In this document: piece after piece, positions 42,244 to 53,162 of the stretch
Position numbering within the stretch: position 1 is the first letter of the stretch
Layout of the letters: each line of letters opens with the position of its first letter
From: Caenispirillum salinarum_A
Lineage (GTDB): Bacteria; Pseudomonadota; Alphaproteobacteria; Rhodospirillales; Rhodospirillaceae
NCBI RefSeq assembly: GCF_044803115.1
Contig: NZ_CP085224.1
Span: 3,658,001-3,722,000, forward strand
Length of the DNA stretch: 64,000 nt
Direction: 5' to 3'
Notes under the pieces: model-generated
What the model was told of the DNA's origin: nothing
Database searches by the model: none
The model's input: only the letters and a program-made list of their open reading frames with translations
Program-made: the position numbers and the translations under genes

Positions 42244-43350
42244 TCAGGTCGGGTAGTCGAAGTCCATGTCGCGGGCGCGGAACACGCTGCCGTCGGCGTA
42301 CTTCATGTAGCCGTTGGACAGCGTCCGGTAGTCCACGAAGGACCGGGCGATGCGGGCGACCAGCTCGTCCTCGTGCTCCAGCAGTTCGCGCATGACCTCG
42401 CCGGCGGTGTTGCCGATGGCGACCACCACCTCGTCGGGAAGCTGGCGCAGCTTGACGCCGTGCTCCTCCACCAGCATGGGCAGGGCCTTGGCGTGGTTGG
42501 TGTTGTACTCGGTCAGCACCTGGTCGTAGAGCGACTGGCAGGCCAGCGCGACAGCCTGCTTGAGATCGTCTTCCAGGCTGTTGAAGGCGTCCATGTTGAC
42601 GCCGCATTCCTCGGCCGAGGACGGCTCGCCGATGCAGGGATAGTAATAGTTCTTGGCGACCTGGTAGTAGCCGAGCGCGCTGTCGGTCCAGGGGCCGATG
42701 AACTCGCCGGCGTCCAGCGTGCCGGACTGAAGCGCCTGGAACATGTCCGCCCCGCCCATGGCCTGCACCGCCATGCCCATGCGCGACAGCACCTCGCTGT
42801 TGAGCCCCGTGGTGCGGAAGCGCAGGCCGCGGAGGTCGTCGACGGAGTTGATCTCGTTGCGGAACCAGCCGAACCACTGGGCGCCCGAATTGCCGCAGAG
42901 GAACGGCTTGATGTTGAAGCGGGCATACAGCTCGTCATACAGCGCCTGACCGCCGCCGTGGTTCATCCAGCCCGACTGCTCGATGGCCGTCAGGCCGAAG
43001 GGCTGGCTGCCGAACAGCAGGAAGCCGATGGACTTCGAGCCCCAGTAGGCGGGCACCGAGTGATAGAGCTGCGCCGTGCCCTCGGACACCGCGTCGAACA
43101 CGCCGCGGCCGGGCACCAGTTCGCCGGCGGAGGAAACCTCCACCTCCAGGCGGCCGCCGGAAAGTGCGGCGATGCGCTCGGCCAGCATGTTGGCGGCGAC
43201 ACCCGGCCCCGGCAGGTTGCGCGGCCAGCTGGTCACCATGGTCCAACGCTGCGTGCCCTGGGCAAGCGCGGGCGTGGCGAGGCCTCCGGCCGTGGCGGCG
43301 GCGCCGGCGGTGCCGATGGCGGTGGACTTGAGGAACTGCCTCCGATCCAT
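42244..43350 (-). CDS. dctP: TRAP transporter substrate-binding protein DctP (Tat-type signal)
   Basis: 368 aa. The N-terminus MDRRQFLKSTAIGTAGA carries a twin-arginine motif (RRQFLK), so the protein seems exported folded. Ligand-binding segments include MVTSWPRNLPGPGVAANML and NEINSVDDLRGLRFRTTGL, resembling the 2-oxo-acid-binding (TakP-like) group. It lies 128 bases downstream of hutU on the same strand. Import of histidine- or urocanate-related compounds is possible but not shown; oxo-acids fit the family better. Confidence 0.88.
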   Translation of the reverse strand: MDRRQFLKSTAIGTAGAAATAGGLATPALAQGTQRWTMVTSWPRNLPGPGVAANMLAERIAALSGGRLEVEVSSAGELVPGRGVFDAVSEGTAQLYHSVPAYWGSKSIGFLLFGSQPFGLTAIEQSGWMNHGGGQALYDELYARFNIKPFLCGNSGAQWFGWFRNEINSVDDLRGLRFRTTGLNSEVLSRMGMAVQAMGGADMFQALQSGTLDAGEFIGPWTDSALGYYQVAKNYYYPCIGEPSSAEECGVNMDAFNSLEDDLKQAVALACQSLYDQVLTEYNTNHAKALPMLVEEHGVKLRQLPDEVVVAIGNTAGEVMRELLEHEDELVARIARSFVDYRTLSNGYMKYADGSVFRARDMDFDYPT

Positions 43351-43478
43351 GTTCTGAACTCCCTGTTCATTTTGTGCGTCGGCCGGCGGCTTGTTGTTTC
43401 GGCTCGCCCGGTTTTTCGGGTCGAGGGGCCGGCGCGGCAGTGGCCGACTGTCATTCCGCCGCGCCGGGTAAGGGGTCG

Positions 43479-45152
<1,674 letters not shown>

Positions 45153-45197
45153 GGGAATGATCCTTCTTCTTGTCCGTTTCCGTGAAGCCGTAAAGCC

Positions 45198-45947
45198 TTA
45201 AAGGGCGATATCCAGCGGCACCTGTCCGGGCCGCGCCGTAAAGCGGGTGCCGAGGCGGTAGCGCGTGCCCGGATGCACCAGCAGCGCCAGCGTCACCACA
45301 TGGCCGCGCACCCAGGTGCGGCGCGTCAGGCGCAGGCAGGGCTCGCCTTCGGGAATGTTGAGCAGGGCAGCCGCGCCGGCGCCGGGCAAGGCGGCCTCGA
45401 TCATGTGTTCGACCTCGGGCGTGCGCTCCAGTTCGGTCAGGTATTCCGTCGGGGTCTTGGTCCGGAAGTCCTGTTCCAGGTAGCGGGGCGCGATGTTGGG
45501 ATTGACCCAGCGGTCCTCGTACTGGAGCGGCACCTCGTTCTCGTAGTGCACGACGATGGAATGGAACAGCCGCGCCCCGACGGGCAGGTTGAAGCTGCGC
45601 GCCAGCCGGGCGTCGGCGGTGGCTTCCTCCAGCAGTTCCACCTGGCACGAATGCCGGTTGCCGCGCGCCGCGATCTCGTCGGAGACCGGCCGCAGCTCCA
45701 GGATTTCCGCCGAGGCCGCCCGTTCGGCGACGAAGGTGCCCACGCCCTGCACGCGGGTCAGCACGCCGTCGTCCGTCAGTTCCCGCAGCGCCCGATGGAC
45801 GGTCATGCGGCTGACGGAGAACTCCTTCAAAAGCTGGTTCTCGGACGGCAACTGAAAGCCCTCCGGCCACTCGCCGGAGAGGATGCGGTTGCGCAGCGTC
45901 TCCTTGATCTGGCGATAGCGCGGCTGACTGGCGGAAACGGTTTTCAC
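45198..45947 (-). CDS. hutC: Histidine utilisation repressor HutC (GntR family)
   Basis: GntR/HutC-type regulator that releases DNA on binding urocanate. 249 aa. The N-terminal winged helix is LPSENQLLKEFSVSRMTVHRALREL with VQGVGTFVAE. The C-terminal UTRA effector domain includes LFHSIVVHYENEVPLQYEDRWV. Starts at GTG 45947 overlapping the hutI stop (GTGA). Its likely operator is the palindrome at 47269-47284 between the two hut operons. Confidence 0.93.
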   Translation of the reverse strand: MKTVSASQPRYRQIKETLRNRILSGEWPEGFQLPSENQLLKEFSVSRMTVHRALRELTDDGVLTRVQGVGTFVAERAASAEILELRPVSDEIAARGNRHSCQVELLEEATADARLARSFNLPVGARLFHSIVVHYENEVPLQYEDRWVNPNIAPRYLEQDFRTKTPTEYLTELERTPEVEHMIEAALPGAGAAALLNIPEGEPCLRLTRRTWVRGHVVTLALLVHPGTRYRLGTRFTARPGQVPLDIAL

Positions 45948-47188
45948 GCCGCTCCCTCCCCGCGCAGGCGCCCGCCCCGCATAACGGCGCGGCAGGGGTT
46001 GAGGCCGACGTAATAGGACAGTTCCGCCGGATGTCCGATGTCCCACAGTACCATGTCGGCGCGCAGCCCTTCGCGGAGGATGCCCCGATCGGTGAGCCCC
46101 AGGGCCTTCGCCCCGTTGCGGGTGATGCCGGCCAGCGCTTCCTCGGGCGTCAGGCGGAAGAAGGTGCAGCCCATGCTCAGCATCAGCAGCAGCGATGTCA
46201 CGGGCGCCGTACCGGGGTTGCAGTCGGTCGCCAGCGCCATGGGGACGCCGCGGGTGCGCAGCAGGTCGACGGGCGGCAGCTTGGTCTCGCGCAGCACATA
46301 GAACGCACCCGGCAGCAGCACGGCGACGACGCCCGCCTTCGCCATGGCCTCCACGCCCTGTTCGTCCAGGTGCTCGATGTGGTCGGCGGACAGGCCGTTG
46401 TATTCCGCCACCAGCGCCGAACCGCCCAGGTTGGACAACTGCTCGGCATGAAGCTTCACCGGCAGGCCGCGTGCCTTGGCGGCGTCGAACACCCGACGGG
46501 TCTGCGCGAGCGTGAAACCGATGCTCTCGCAGAAGGCATCCACGGCGTCGGCCAGCCCCGCGTCGGCGGCGGCGGGCAGCATGTCGTCGCACACGCGGTC
46601 CACATAGGCGTCTGGGTCTTCCTTGGCTTCCGGCGGCACGGCATGGGCGCCCAGGAAGGTGGTGCGCACGGTGACGGGCCGAACCTCCCCCAGCCTGCGG
46701 GCGACGCGCAGCATGCGCAATTCCGCCTCGCGCTCCAGGCCGTAGCCGGACTTGATCTCGATGGTGGTCACGCCCTCGGCCAGCAGGGCGTCCAGGCGCG
46801 GCAGGGCGCTTTGCAGAAGCTGCTCCTCATCGGCCTCCCGCGTCGCTTTCACCGTGGAGGCGATGCCGCCGCCGGCGCGGGCCAGGTCCTCGTATGTCGC
46901 ACCCTCCAGCCGCATCTCGAACTCGCGGGCGCGGTTGCCGCCGTAGACGAGGTGCGTGTGGCAGTCGATGAGGCCCGGCGTCAGCCATCCGCCGCGCCCG
47001 TAATGCAGCGTTTCCGCCAGCGACTCGGGCGCGTCCGGCAGATCGCGGCGCGGGCCGACCCAGGCGATGCGGCCGTCCTTCACCGCCACCGCCGCGTCCT
47101 CGATGGCGCCATAGGCGGCACCGTCCGGCTCCATGGTGGCGGCGGAAACGTTGATCCAGAGCGAGTCCCAGCGGGTGGCGGGCGTCAT
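45944..47188 (-). CDS. hutI: Imidazolonepropionase HutI
   Basis: Third step: hydrolyses imidazolone propionate to formiminoglutamate. 414 aa, amidohydrolase fold. Metal site LIDCHTHLVYGGNR and HAEQLS; IEIKSGYGLE and MALATDCNPGTAPV are characteristic. I chose ATG 47188 with GGAGGAG upstream. First gene of the leftward operon, divergent from hutF. Confidence 0.95.
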   Translation of the reverse strand: MTPATRWDSLWINVSAATMEPDGAAYGAIEDAAVAVKDGRIAWVGPRRDLPDAPESLAETLHYGRGGWLTPGLIDCHTHLVYGGNRAREFEMRLEGATYEDLARAGGGIASTVKATREADEEQLLQSALPRLDALLAEGVTTIEIKSGYGLEREAELRMLRVARRLGEVRPVTVRTTFLGAHAVPPEAKEDPDAYVDRVCDDMLPAAADAGLADAVDAFCESIGFTLAQTRRVFDAAKARGLPVKLHAEQLSNLGGSALVAEYNGLSADHIEHLDEQGVEAMAKAGVVAVLLPGAFYVLRETKLPPVDLLRTRGVPMALATDCNPGTAPVTSLLLMLSMGCTFFRLTPEEALAGITRNGAKALGLTDRGILREGLRADMVLWDIGHPAELSYYVGLNPCRAVMRGGRLRGEGAA

Positions 47189-47268
47189 GGGCGGCGTCTC
47201 CTCCGGGCTTCGGCGCCGCACCCAGAGCCGCCTCGCGGCAGGACGCTTGCGCCGGTTGCCTAACCTTG

Positions 47269-47284
47269 TATAGGCTTGCCTATA
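47269..47284. promoter_or_regulatory. Probable HutC operator between hutI and hutF
   Basis: A perfect inverted repeat TATAGGC-TT-GCCTATA lies in the 113-base divergent gap. Its right arm runs into TATAAT (47281-47286), a consensus -10 for hutF, so binding would block that promoter. The corresponding TTGCCT -35 at 47256-47261 is at a long 19-base spacing. One operator could repress both operons. No other good palindrome is seen in the gap. Confidence 0.7.
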
Positions 47285-47301
47285 ATATCTCGGAGACGGC
47301 C

Positions 47302-48669
47302 ATGCGCAAATTGTTTTTCCCCCGCGCCCTGCTTCCCGGCGGATGGGCGGAGGATGTGACGGTGGCGGCCGACGCCTCGGGCCGCATCGCCGAAGTCACC
47401 GCCGGCGCCCCCTGCCCCGCCGACGCGGAGCGAATGGGGGGCGCGGCCATTCCCGGCGTGCCCAACCTGCACAGCCACGCCCATCAGCGCGCCATCGCCG
47501 GGCTGGGGGAACGCGCGGGCCAGGGCGCGGCGGACAGCTTCTGGAGCTGGCGCGACGCCATGTACACCGCCGTCGGGCGCATAAAGCCCGATGATTTCCA
47601 GGTGGTGGCGACACGCGCCTATATCGAGATGCTGAAGGCCGGCTTCACCCGTGTGGGCGAATTCCACTACCTCCACCACGCCCCCGGCGGTACGCCCTAT
47701 GGCGACCCGGCGGAGATGAGCCACCGCGCCGTCGCCGCCGCCCGCGCCGCCGGCATCGGCATGACCCTGCTGCCGGTGCTCTACAATACGGCCGGCTTCG
47801 ACCGCGCGCCGCTGTCCGACGGCCAGAGCCGCTTCGGCCACGACGGCGCCGGGTTCCTGCGGCTGATGGAGCGGCTGGACGACGCTTATGGGGATGCCGA
47901 GGACGTGGACCTGGGCATCGCCCCGCACTCCCTGCGCGCCGTTCCGCCCGACCTGCTGGCCGAGGTGACCGCCGCCCGCTCCGACGGCCCCATCCACATC
48001 CACATCGCCGAGCAGACCGCCGAGGTGGACGATTGCATCCACCACACCGGCCGCCGCCCGGTGCAATGGCTGCTGGAGAACGCCGCCCCGGACGAACGCT
48101 GGTGCCTGATCCACGCCACCCACGTCGACCACGACGAGGTGGTGGGCATGGCCGAGGCCCGCGCCGTCGTCGGCCTGTGCCCCACCACGGAAGCCAACCT
48201 GGGCGACGGCATCTTCCCGGCGGAGGATTTTCTCGCCGCCGGTGGCCGTTTCGGCATCGGGTCCGACAGCCACATCTCCATCAGCCCGGTGGAGGACCTG
48301 CGGTGGCTGGAGTACGGCCAGCGCCTGACCACCCGCCGCCGCACCGTGCTTGCCGGCGGCCCGCAAGCCTCCACCGGCGCCCGCCTCCTGCGTGGCGCGG
48401 TGGCGGGCGGCGCCCAGGCCATGGGGGCCGACATCGGGGCCCTGGCCGAAGGCGCGCGGGCCGACATCGTGGCGCTGGACGACGCCCACCCCCTGCTCAC
48501 CGCCCGTTCCGGCGACGCGCTTGTGGACAGCTGGATCTTCTCCGGCAACGCCACCACCGTGCGCCACGTCGTCGTCGGCGGCCGGACGGTCGTCGAGGAC
48601 GGCCGTCATCCGCTGGACGAAGACAACGCCGCCCGTTTCACCCGTGTTCTTGAAAGGCTGTTCGCGTGA
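47302..48669 (+). CDS. hutF: Formimidoylglutamate deiminase HutF
   Basis: Deaminates N-formimino-L-glutamate to N-formylglutamate plus ammonia, the first step of the two-step branch. 455 aa, amidohydrolase with metal motif GVPNLHSHAHQRAIAGL, HIHIAEQTAEVDD and GIGSDSHISISPVEDLRWLEY. Length and motifs match HutF rather than HutI. ATG 47302 follows CGGAG. Its stop overlaps hutH (GTGA). Presence together with hutG shows the five-enzyme pathway. Confidence 0.95.
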   Translation: MRKLFFPRALLPGGWAEDVTVAADASGRIAEVTAGAPCPADAERMGGAAIPGVPNLHSHAHQRAIAGLGERAGQGAADSFWSWRDAMYTAVGRIKPDDFQVVATRAYIEMLKAGFTRVGEFHYLHHAPGGTPYGDPAEMSHRAVAAARAAGIGMTLLPVLYNTAGFDRAPLSDGQSRFGHDGAGFLRLMERLDDAYGDAEDVDLGIAPHSLRAVPPDLLAEVTAARSDGPIHIHIAEQTAEVDDCIHHTGRRPVQWLLENAAPDERWCLIHATHVDHDEVVGMAEARAVVGLCPTTEANLGDGIFPAEDFLAAGGRFGIGSDSHISISPVEDLRWLEYGQRLTTRRRTVLAGGPQASTGARLLRGAVAGGAQAMGADIGALAEGARADIVALDDAHPLLTARSGDALVDSWIFSGNATTVRHVVVGGRTVVEDGRHPLDEDNAARFTRVLERLFA

Positions 48670-50210
48670 CGACCTCCCCCGACGCCATCGCCCTCACCCC
48701 CGGCGGGCTCAGCATCGACGCCCTGCGCCGCATCTATCGCGACGCCGCCCCCATCGCCCTGCCCGACGACGCCCGCCGGCGCATGGCCGACTCCCGCGCG
48801 CTGGTCGAACGGATCGCCGCCGGCGACGCCGCCGTCTACGGCATCAACACGGGCTTCGGCAAGCTGGCGCAGAAGCGCATCGCGCCGGAAGACCTGGACA
48901 CCCTGCAACGCAACCTCATCCTCTCTCACGCCACCGGCGTCGGTGAGCCGCTCGACGACGGCGTTGTGCGGCTGATCCTGGCGAGCAAGATCGCGAGCCT
49001 GGCCGTCGGCGCATCGGGCATCCGGCCGGAGGTCGTCAACGCCCTGCTCGGCCTCTACCACGCGGGCGCCATGCCGGTGGTGCCGGCCAAGGGGTCCGTC
49101 GGCGCGTCCGGCGACCTGGCGCCGCTCGCCCACCTGTCGGGCGTTCTGCTGGGCGTCGGCCACATCCGCATCAACGGCGAGACGGTCGACGCGGCCGAAG
49201 GGCTGAAGCGCGCCGGCGTCGAGCCGATCGAATTGAAGGCCAAGGAAGGGCTCGCGCTCATCAACGGCACGCAGGTGTCCACGGCGCTGGCGCTCGCCGG
49301 CCTGTTCGAGATCGAGCGCTGCTTCAAGGCCGCCGTCGTTTCGGGCGCGCTGTCGGTGGAGGCGGTGAAGGGCAGCCACAAGCCCTTCGACGCCCGCATC
49401 TCGGAGCTGCGCGGCCAGCCGGGCCAGATTTCCGTCGCCCGAGCCCTGCGCGACCTTCTGGCCGACAGCCCGCTGAACGCCAGCCACCAGGGCGAGGCCT
49501 GCGACCGCGTGCAGGACCCGTATTCCCTGCGCTGCCAGCCGCAGGTCATGGGCGCGGTGCTCGACCAGATGCGCATGGCCGCGCGCACGCTGCGCATAGA
49601 GGCCAACGGCGTCACCGACAACCCGCTGGTGCTGGGCGATACGGGCGAAGTCATATCGGGCGGCAACTTCCACGCCGAGCCCGTCGCCATGGCCGCCGAC
49701 CAGCTCGCCATCGCGGCATCGGAGATCGGGGCCCTCGCGGAGCGGCGCATCGCCATGCTGATCGATGCCTCCATCAGCGGCCTGCCGCCCTTCCTGGTGC
49801 CCGAGCCGGGGCTGAACTCGGGCTTCATGATCGCCCACGTCACCGCCGCCGCGCTGGCCAGCGAGAACAAGACCCTCGCCCACCCGGCCAGCGTCGACAG
49901 TCTGCCGACGTCGGCCAACCAGGAGGACCACGTCAGCATGGCGACCTTCGCCGCCCGCCGCCTGCGCGACATCTCGGGCAACGTGGCGGACATCGTGGGG
50001 ATCGAGCTTCTGGCCGCCGCGCAGGGGCTGGAGTTCCACCGCCCGCTTCAGTCCTCGCCTGACATGGAAGCCGCACTCAGCGTCATCCGCTCGCGCGTGC
50101 CGCGGTACGACGTGGACCGCTATTTCGCGCCGGACCTTTCGGCCATCGGCGCGCTGGTGCGGGACGGCGGACTGGAGGATGCTGTGACCTTCGACCTGGA
50201 CCCGGCCTGA
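48666..50210 (+). CDS. hutH: Histidine ammonia-lyase HutH
   Basis: First step: histidine to urocanate plus ammonia. 514 aa. The catalytic MIO prosthetic group forms from Ala-Ser-Gly in GSVGASGDLAPLAHLSG. YGINTGFGKLAQKRI and QDPYSLRCQPQVMGA are family signatures. Starts at GTG 48666 overlapping the hutF stop. hutG follows 11 bases later. Confidence 0.96.
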   Translation: MTTSPDAIALTPGGLSIDALRRIYRDAAPIALPDDARRRMADSRALVERIAAGDAAVYGINTGFGKLAQKRIAPEDLDTLQRNLILSHATGVGEPLDDGVVRLILASKIASLAVGASGIRPEVVNALLGLYHAGAMPVVPAKGSVGASGDLAPLAHLSGVLLGVGHIRINGETVDAAEGLKRAGVEPIELKAKEGLALINGTQVSTALALAGLFEIERCFKAAVVSGALSVEAVKGSHKPFDARISELRGQPGQISVARALRDLLADSPLNASHQGEACDRVQDPYSLRCQPQVMGAVLDQMRMAARTLRIEANGVTDNPLVLGDTGEVISGGNFHAEPVAMAADQLAIAASEIGALAERRIAMLIDASISGLPPFLVPEPGLNSGFMIAHVTAAALASENKTLAHPASVDSLPTSANQEDHVSMATFAARRLRDISGNVADIVGIELLAAAQGLEFHRPLQSSPDMEAALSVIRSRVPRYDVDRYFAPDLSAIGALVRDGGLEDAVTFDLDPA

Positions 50211-50221
50211 GGACCCCCCAA

Positions 50222-51019
50222 ATGCCCGATGTCTACGACCTGACCCGCGGCGACAGCCCGCTCATCGTCAGCATGCCCCACTGCGGCACGGCGCTGCCGC
50301 CGGGACTGGAAGAGCGCCTGACGCCCGAGGCGCGGACGCTGCCCGACACCGACTGGCACATCCCGCGCCTCTACGACTTCGCGGGCGGCATGGGGGCGAC
50401 CGTGCTTGCCGCGCGGTATTCGCGCTATGTCGTCGACCTCAACCGCCCGCCCGGCAACGAGAGCCTCTATCCCGGCCAGGCCACCACCGGCCTGTGTCCT
50501 GAAACCCTGTTCGACGGCGCGCCGCTTTATGCCGACGGCCGGGGCCCCGGCGAGGCCGAGGTCGCGGAGCGGGTGGAGACCTGCTGGCGCCCCTACCATG
50601 CCGCGCTGGCCGAGGAGATCGCGCGGGTGAAGGACCGTCACGGATTCGCGCTGCTCTATGACGCGCATTCCATCCGCAGCCACGTGCCGCGCCTGTTCAA
50701 GGGCCGCCTGCCCGACCTGAACCTGGGCACGGCCATGGGCGAAAGCTGCCCCTCGGCCCTGCGCGAAGCCCTGGCGCTGGTGCTGGCGGAAATCTCGACC
50801 CATGGGCATCCGGCGGTGGTCGACGGCCGCTTCATCGGCGGCTACATCACGCGCCACTACGGCCGGCCCGGCGAGAGCGTCTTCGCCGTGCAGATGGAAC
50901 TGGCGCAGGCCGCCTACATGGAGGAAACGCCGCCCTTTGCCTTCGACGAGGCCAAGGCGGCGGCGTTCCGTCCCCACCTGAGGAAGGTTCTGGAGACGCT
51001 TCTCGGCTTCAGGGCCTAG
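50222..51019 (+). CDS. hutG: N-formylglutamate deformylase HutG
   Basis: Final step: N-formylglutamate to glutamate plus formate. 265 aa, zinc-dependent amidohydrolase of the N-formylglutamate amidohydrolase family. PLIVSMPHCGTALPPGLE, YVVDLNRPPGNESLYPGQ and LLYDAHSIRSHVPRLFKG are diagnostic; FIGGYITRHYGRP supplies a His ligand. The ATG is at 50222. Its TAG stop shares a CTAG with the stop of the next, convergent gene. Confidence 0.95.
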   Translation: MPDVYDLTRGDSPLIVSMPHCGTALPPGLEERLTPEARTLPDTDWHIPRLYDFAGGMGATVLAARYSRYVVDLNRPPGNESLYPGQATTGLCPETLFDGAPLYADGRGPGEAEVAERVETCWRPYHAALAEEIARVKDRHGFALLYDAHSIRSHVPRLFKGRLPDLNLGTAMGESCPSALREALALVLAEISTHGHPAVVDGRFIGGYITRHYGRPGESVFAVQMELAQAAYMEETPPFAFDEAKAAAFRPHLRKVLETLLGFRA

Positions 51020-52974
51020 CGGGCACTGGCGGACTGGCGGCCGCCGTCGGCGCAGGCATCCGTCACGCGCCACAGCGTCCGCACCTCCGCCAGCGGCACG
51101 CCGTTGTCCGGGTTCCGGTCCATGCGGGCGACAGGGTCCAGCCCCACGCAGGCATCCAGCGGAACACGGTGCGGACCCTGCGTGTAGACGTGTGTCACGC
51201 CGAGCGCCCGCAGGTGCCCCAGCGTGCCGCCCGCCGCCCCGGTCGCGTCAAGCGCCGTCCGCAGCCGGTGGAAGCCGATGACGCGGTTTTCCAGGCCTGC
51301 GCCCCGCAGCATGTAGTTGCGCGCCCGCGGCCCCAGGTTCAGCACCGTGCTGCCGGGTGGCAGGGCATCGATGCCCTGCGGATAGTCGTAGAAGGCGTGA
51401 CGGTCAAAGCGGCTGGAGGCGACGAACTGGCTGCCCGCCGTCATGGCCTCGCGGCTCGCCAGCACGGTCAGCATGAGCACGCAGGCCGCCGCGCCGACGC
51501 CGACCAGCCCCGTGCGCCAACGGCCCGCAGCCTCCGCCACCAGTGGCGCCACCAGGGGCACGGCAAGCACGATGGCGCCCATGATGTAGCGCGGCTGGCG
51601 GTCGTTCATCACCCACCACAGCGCCACGACCACAAGCGCAGCGGCCAGCAGCACCGCCTGGAAAAAACGCGCCGCCCGCCGCTCCGGATGGTGCGCGGGC
51701 ATCAGCACCCGCCAGGCCGCCGCCAGGACTGCCACGGGCACCAGGGCGGCGAAAAAGGCGCCGAAGCCGGAGCTGTGCTTGAAGTTCTGGTCGATATAAT
51801 GCCATTCGATCCAGGGATAGGCCAACCACTCCAGCGGCTGGCGCACCCACTCGAACTGGGTCGACTCGCGTGCCGAGTAATCGACGTCCGGCGCCGTGGC
51901 GAAGCCCAGCCAGTCGGTGACCGGCGGCACGTTGATCGGATAGACGGGGCTGCCCAGTTCGATCCAGTTGCGCGCCAGCCACGGCCCCGCCAGCACGACC
52001 ACGCCCAGGGCATAGAGGCCCCCGTCGCGCACCATCGCCCGCACGGGCCTGTCGCTCCGCGCGGCGGCGCCTGCCAGGATCGCCACGCCCAGCACCGCCG
52101 CCGGCACCACATGCAGCGGCTTGAACCCGTATGCCAGCCCCGCCAGCGCGCCGGCCAGCAGCAGGGCCGCGGCGGGAGAGCCTCTTTCGTCGCGCGCGCG
52201 GTAGAGAAAGACGGCCAGGAAGGCCAGCGCCAGCAGGCCCGCCCCGGCGACGTCCGCGCCCAGTTCCAGGCTGGAAAAGGCGAAAACCGGGATGGTGGCC
52301 ACACCGGCCGCCGCCAACAGTGCCCCGTCGCGCCCGCCGCCGGTCACCCGGCCCAGGCCGTAGACGGCCACCGCCGTCAGCAGCAGGAACGGCAGGTTGG
52401 CGACGGCGACCAGCCGTTCGGGCAGGGCCTGGAGCAGCAGGCCGGCATAGAGGCTCATGTTGGCCGGGAAGGTGTGCATGTAGGCGTGGTCCCACGGCCG
52501 CACCGATCCGGTGTCGAAGATGTGCAGGCCGATGGGCAGGTGGTAGGCCCAGACCTCGAACCCGCGCGGAAACCCAAGGGCGAGCAGCACGCCAGCCCCC
52601 ATCAATGTCAGCCCGGCGAGCCACGCCGCGGCGCGCGCCAGAACCATCGGCGCGCGGGGCTCCGCGCCCTCCGCCGCCAGTCCGGCCGGCGTGCCCGCCA
52701 CCGTCTGTCGCGTCCTCCGCACACGAAGCACCGCCCAGAGCAGGCCGACGAGCCCCGCCTGCACGGCCAACAACGGTCCCGGCGCCATGGACGGGGGCGC
52801 CCCTGCCAACTCGGCGTAGGCCAACAGAAGCGGCGGCGTGAAGAACAGCAGGGGCGGCATGGCCGCACCCCACAGCAACCGGCCAAGCGGACCGGCGCCG
52901 GCAAGGTGCCGCACCACCAGGACAGCGCCCACAAGGCTGGCGAGAAGGTAGAGGATCACGACGAGCAGGGTCAT
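51016..52974 (-). CDS. Polytopic membrane protein, probable GT-C-type glycosyltransferase
   Basis: 652 aa with about 12 helices and a soluble C-terminal part. WAYHLPIGLHIFDTGSVRPW and ANMSLYAGLLLQALPERL sit where GT-C enzymes (GT39/GT83-like) have their first periplasmic loop; LAYGFKPLHVVPAAVLGV and GPWLARNWIELGSPVYPIN are also typical of that superfamily. I do not recognise a specific enzyme. Within 5 kb lie another large membrane protein and gtrA/gtrB-like genes, so transfer of a polyprenyl-linked sugar to a surface polymer is likely. Confidence 0.7.
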   Translation of the reverse strand: MTLLVVILYLLASLVGAVLVVRHLAGAGPLGRLLWGAAMPPLLFFTPPLLLAYAELAGAPPSMAPGPLLAVQAGLVGLLWAVLRVRRTRQTVAGTPAGLAAEGAEPRAPMVLARAAAWLAGLTLMGAGVLLALGFPRGFEVWAYHLPIGLHIFDTGSVRPWDHAYMHTFPANMSLYAGLLLQALPERLVAVANLPFLLLTAVAVYGLGRVTGGGRDGALLAAAGVATIPVFAFSSLELGADVAGAGLLALAFLAVFLYRARDERGSPAAALLLAGALAGLAYGFKPLHVVPAAVLGVAILAGAAARSDRPVRAMVRDGGLYALGVVVLAGPWLARNWIELGSPVYPINVPPVTDWLGFATAPDVDYSARESTQFEWVRQPLEWLAYPWIEWHYIDQNFKHSSGFGAFFAALVPVAVLAAAWRVLMPAHHPERRAARFFQAVLLAAALVVVALWWVMNDRQPRYIMGAIVLAVPLVAPLVAEAAGRWRTGLVGVGAAACVLMLTVLASREAMTAGSQFVASSRFDRHAFYDYPQGIDALPPGSTVLNLGPRARNYMLRGAGLENRVIGFHRLRTALDATGAAGGTLGHLRALGVTHVYTQGPHRVPLDACVGLDPVARMDRNPDNGVPLAEVRTLWRVTDACADGGRQSASAR

Positions 52975-52981
52975 GGGCGGC

Positions 52982-53149
52982 TCATCCTCCCGTCATGGCG
53001 GCGATGACCGCCCGCATGTCGGCCAGGTGGTTGCGCAGGCCCTCGTTCAGCAGGACGTAGGCGGCCAGAGAGACGAGCGCCAATGCAAAGGGCGTCGCTC
53101 CGCGCATCCTGGCACGGCGCCCGGCCTTGGGAGTCGAGGTGGCCGTCAT
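52982..53149 (-). CDS. Small single-helix membrane protein
   Basis: 55 aa: a basic N-terminus (TATSTPKAGRRARMRG), one hydrophobic helix (TPFALALVSLAAYVLL) and a short acidic/polar tail with GLRNHLADMRAVIAAM. GGAG lies six bases before the ATG at 53149. It sits between two large membrane-protein genes with gaps of 7 and 13 bases, so it is plausibly translated as part of that operon. No family recognised. Confidence 0.5.
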   Translation of the reverse strand: MTATSTPKAGRRARMRGATPFALALVSLAAYVLLNEGLRNHLADMRAVIAAMTGG

Positions 53150-53162
53150 CAGCATCTCCGTC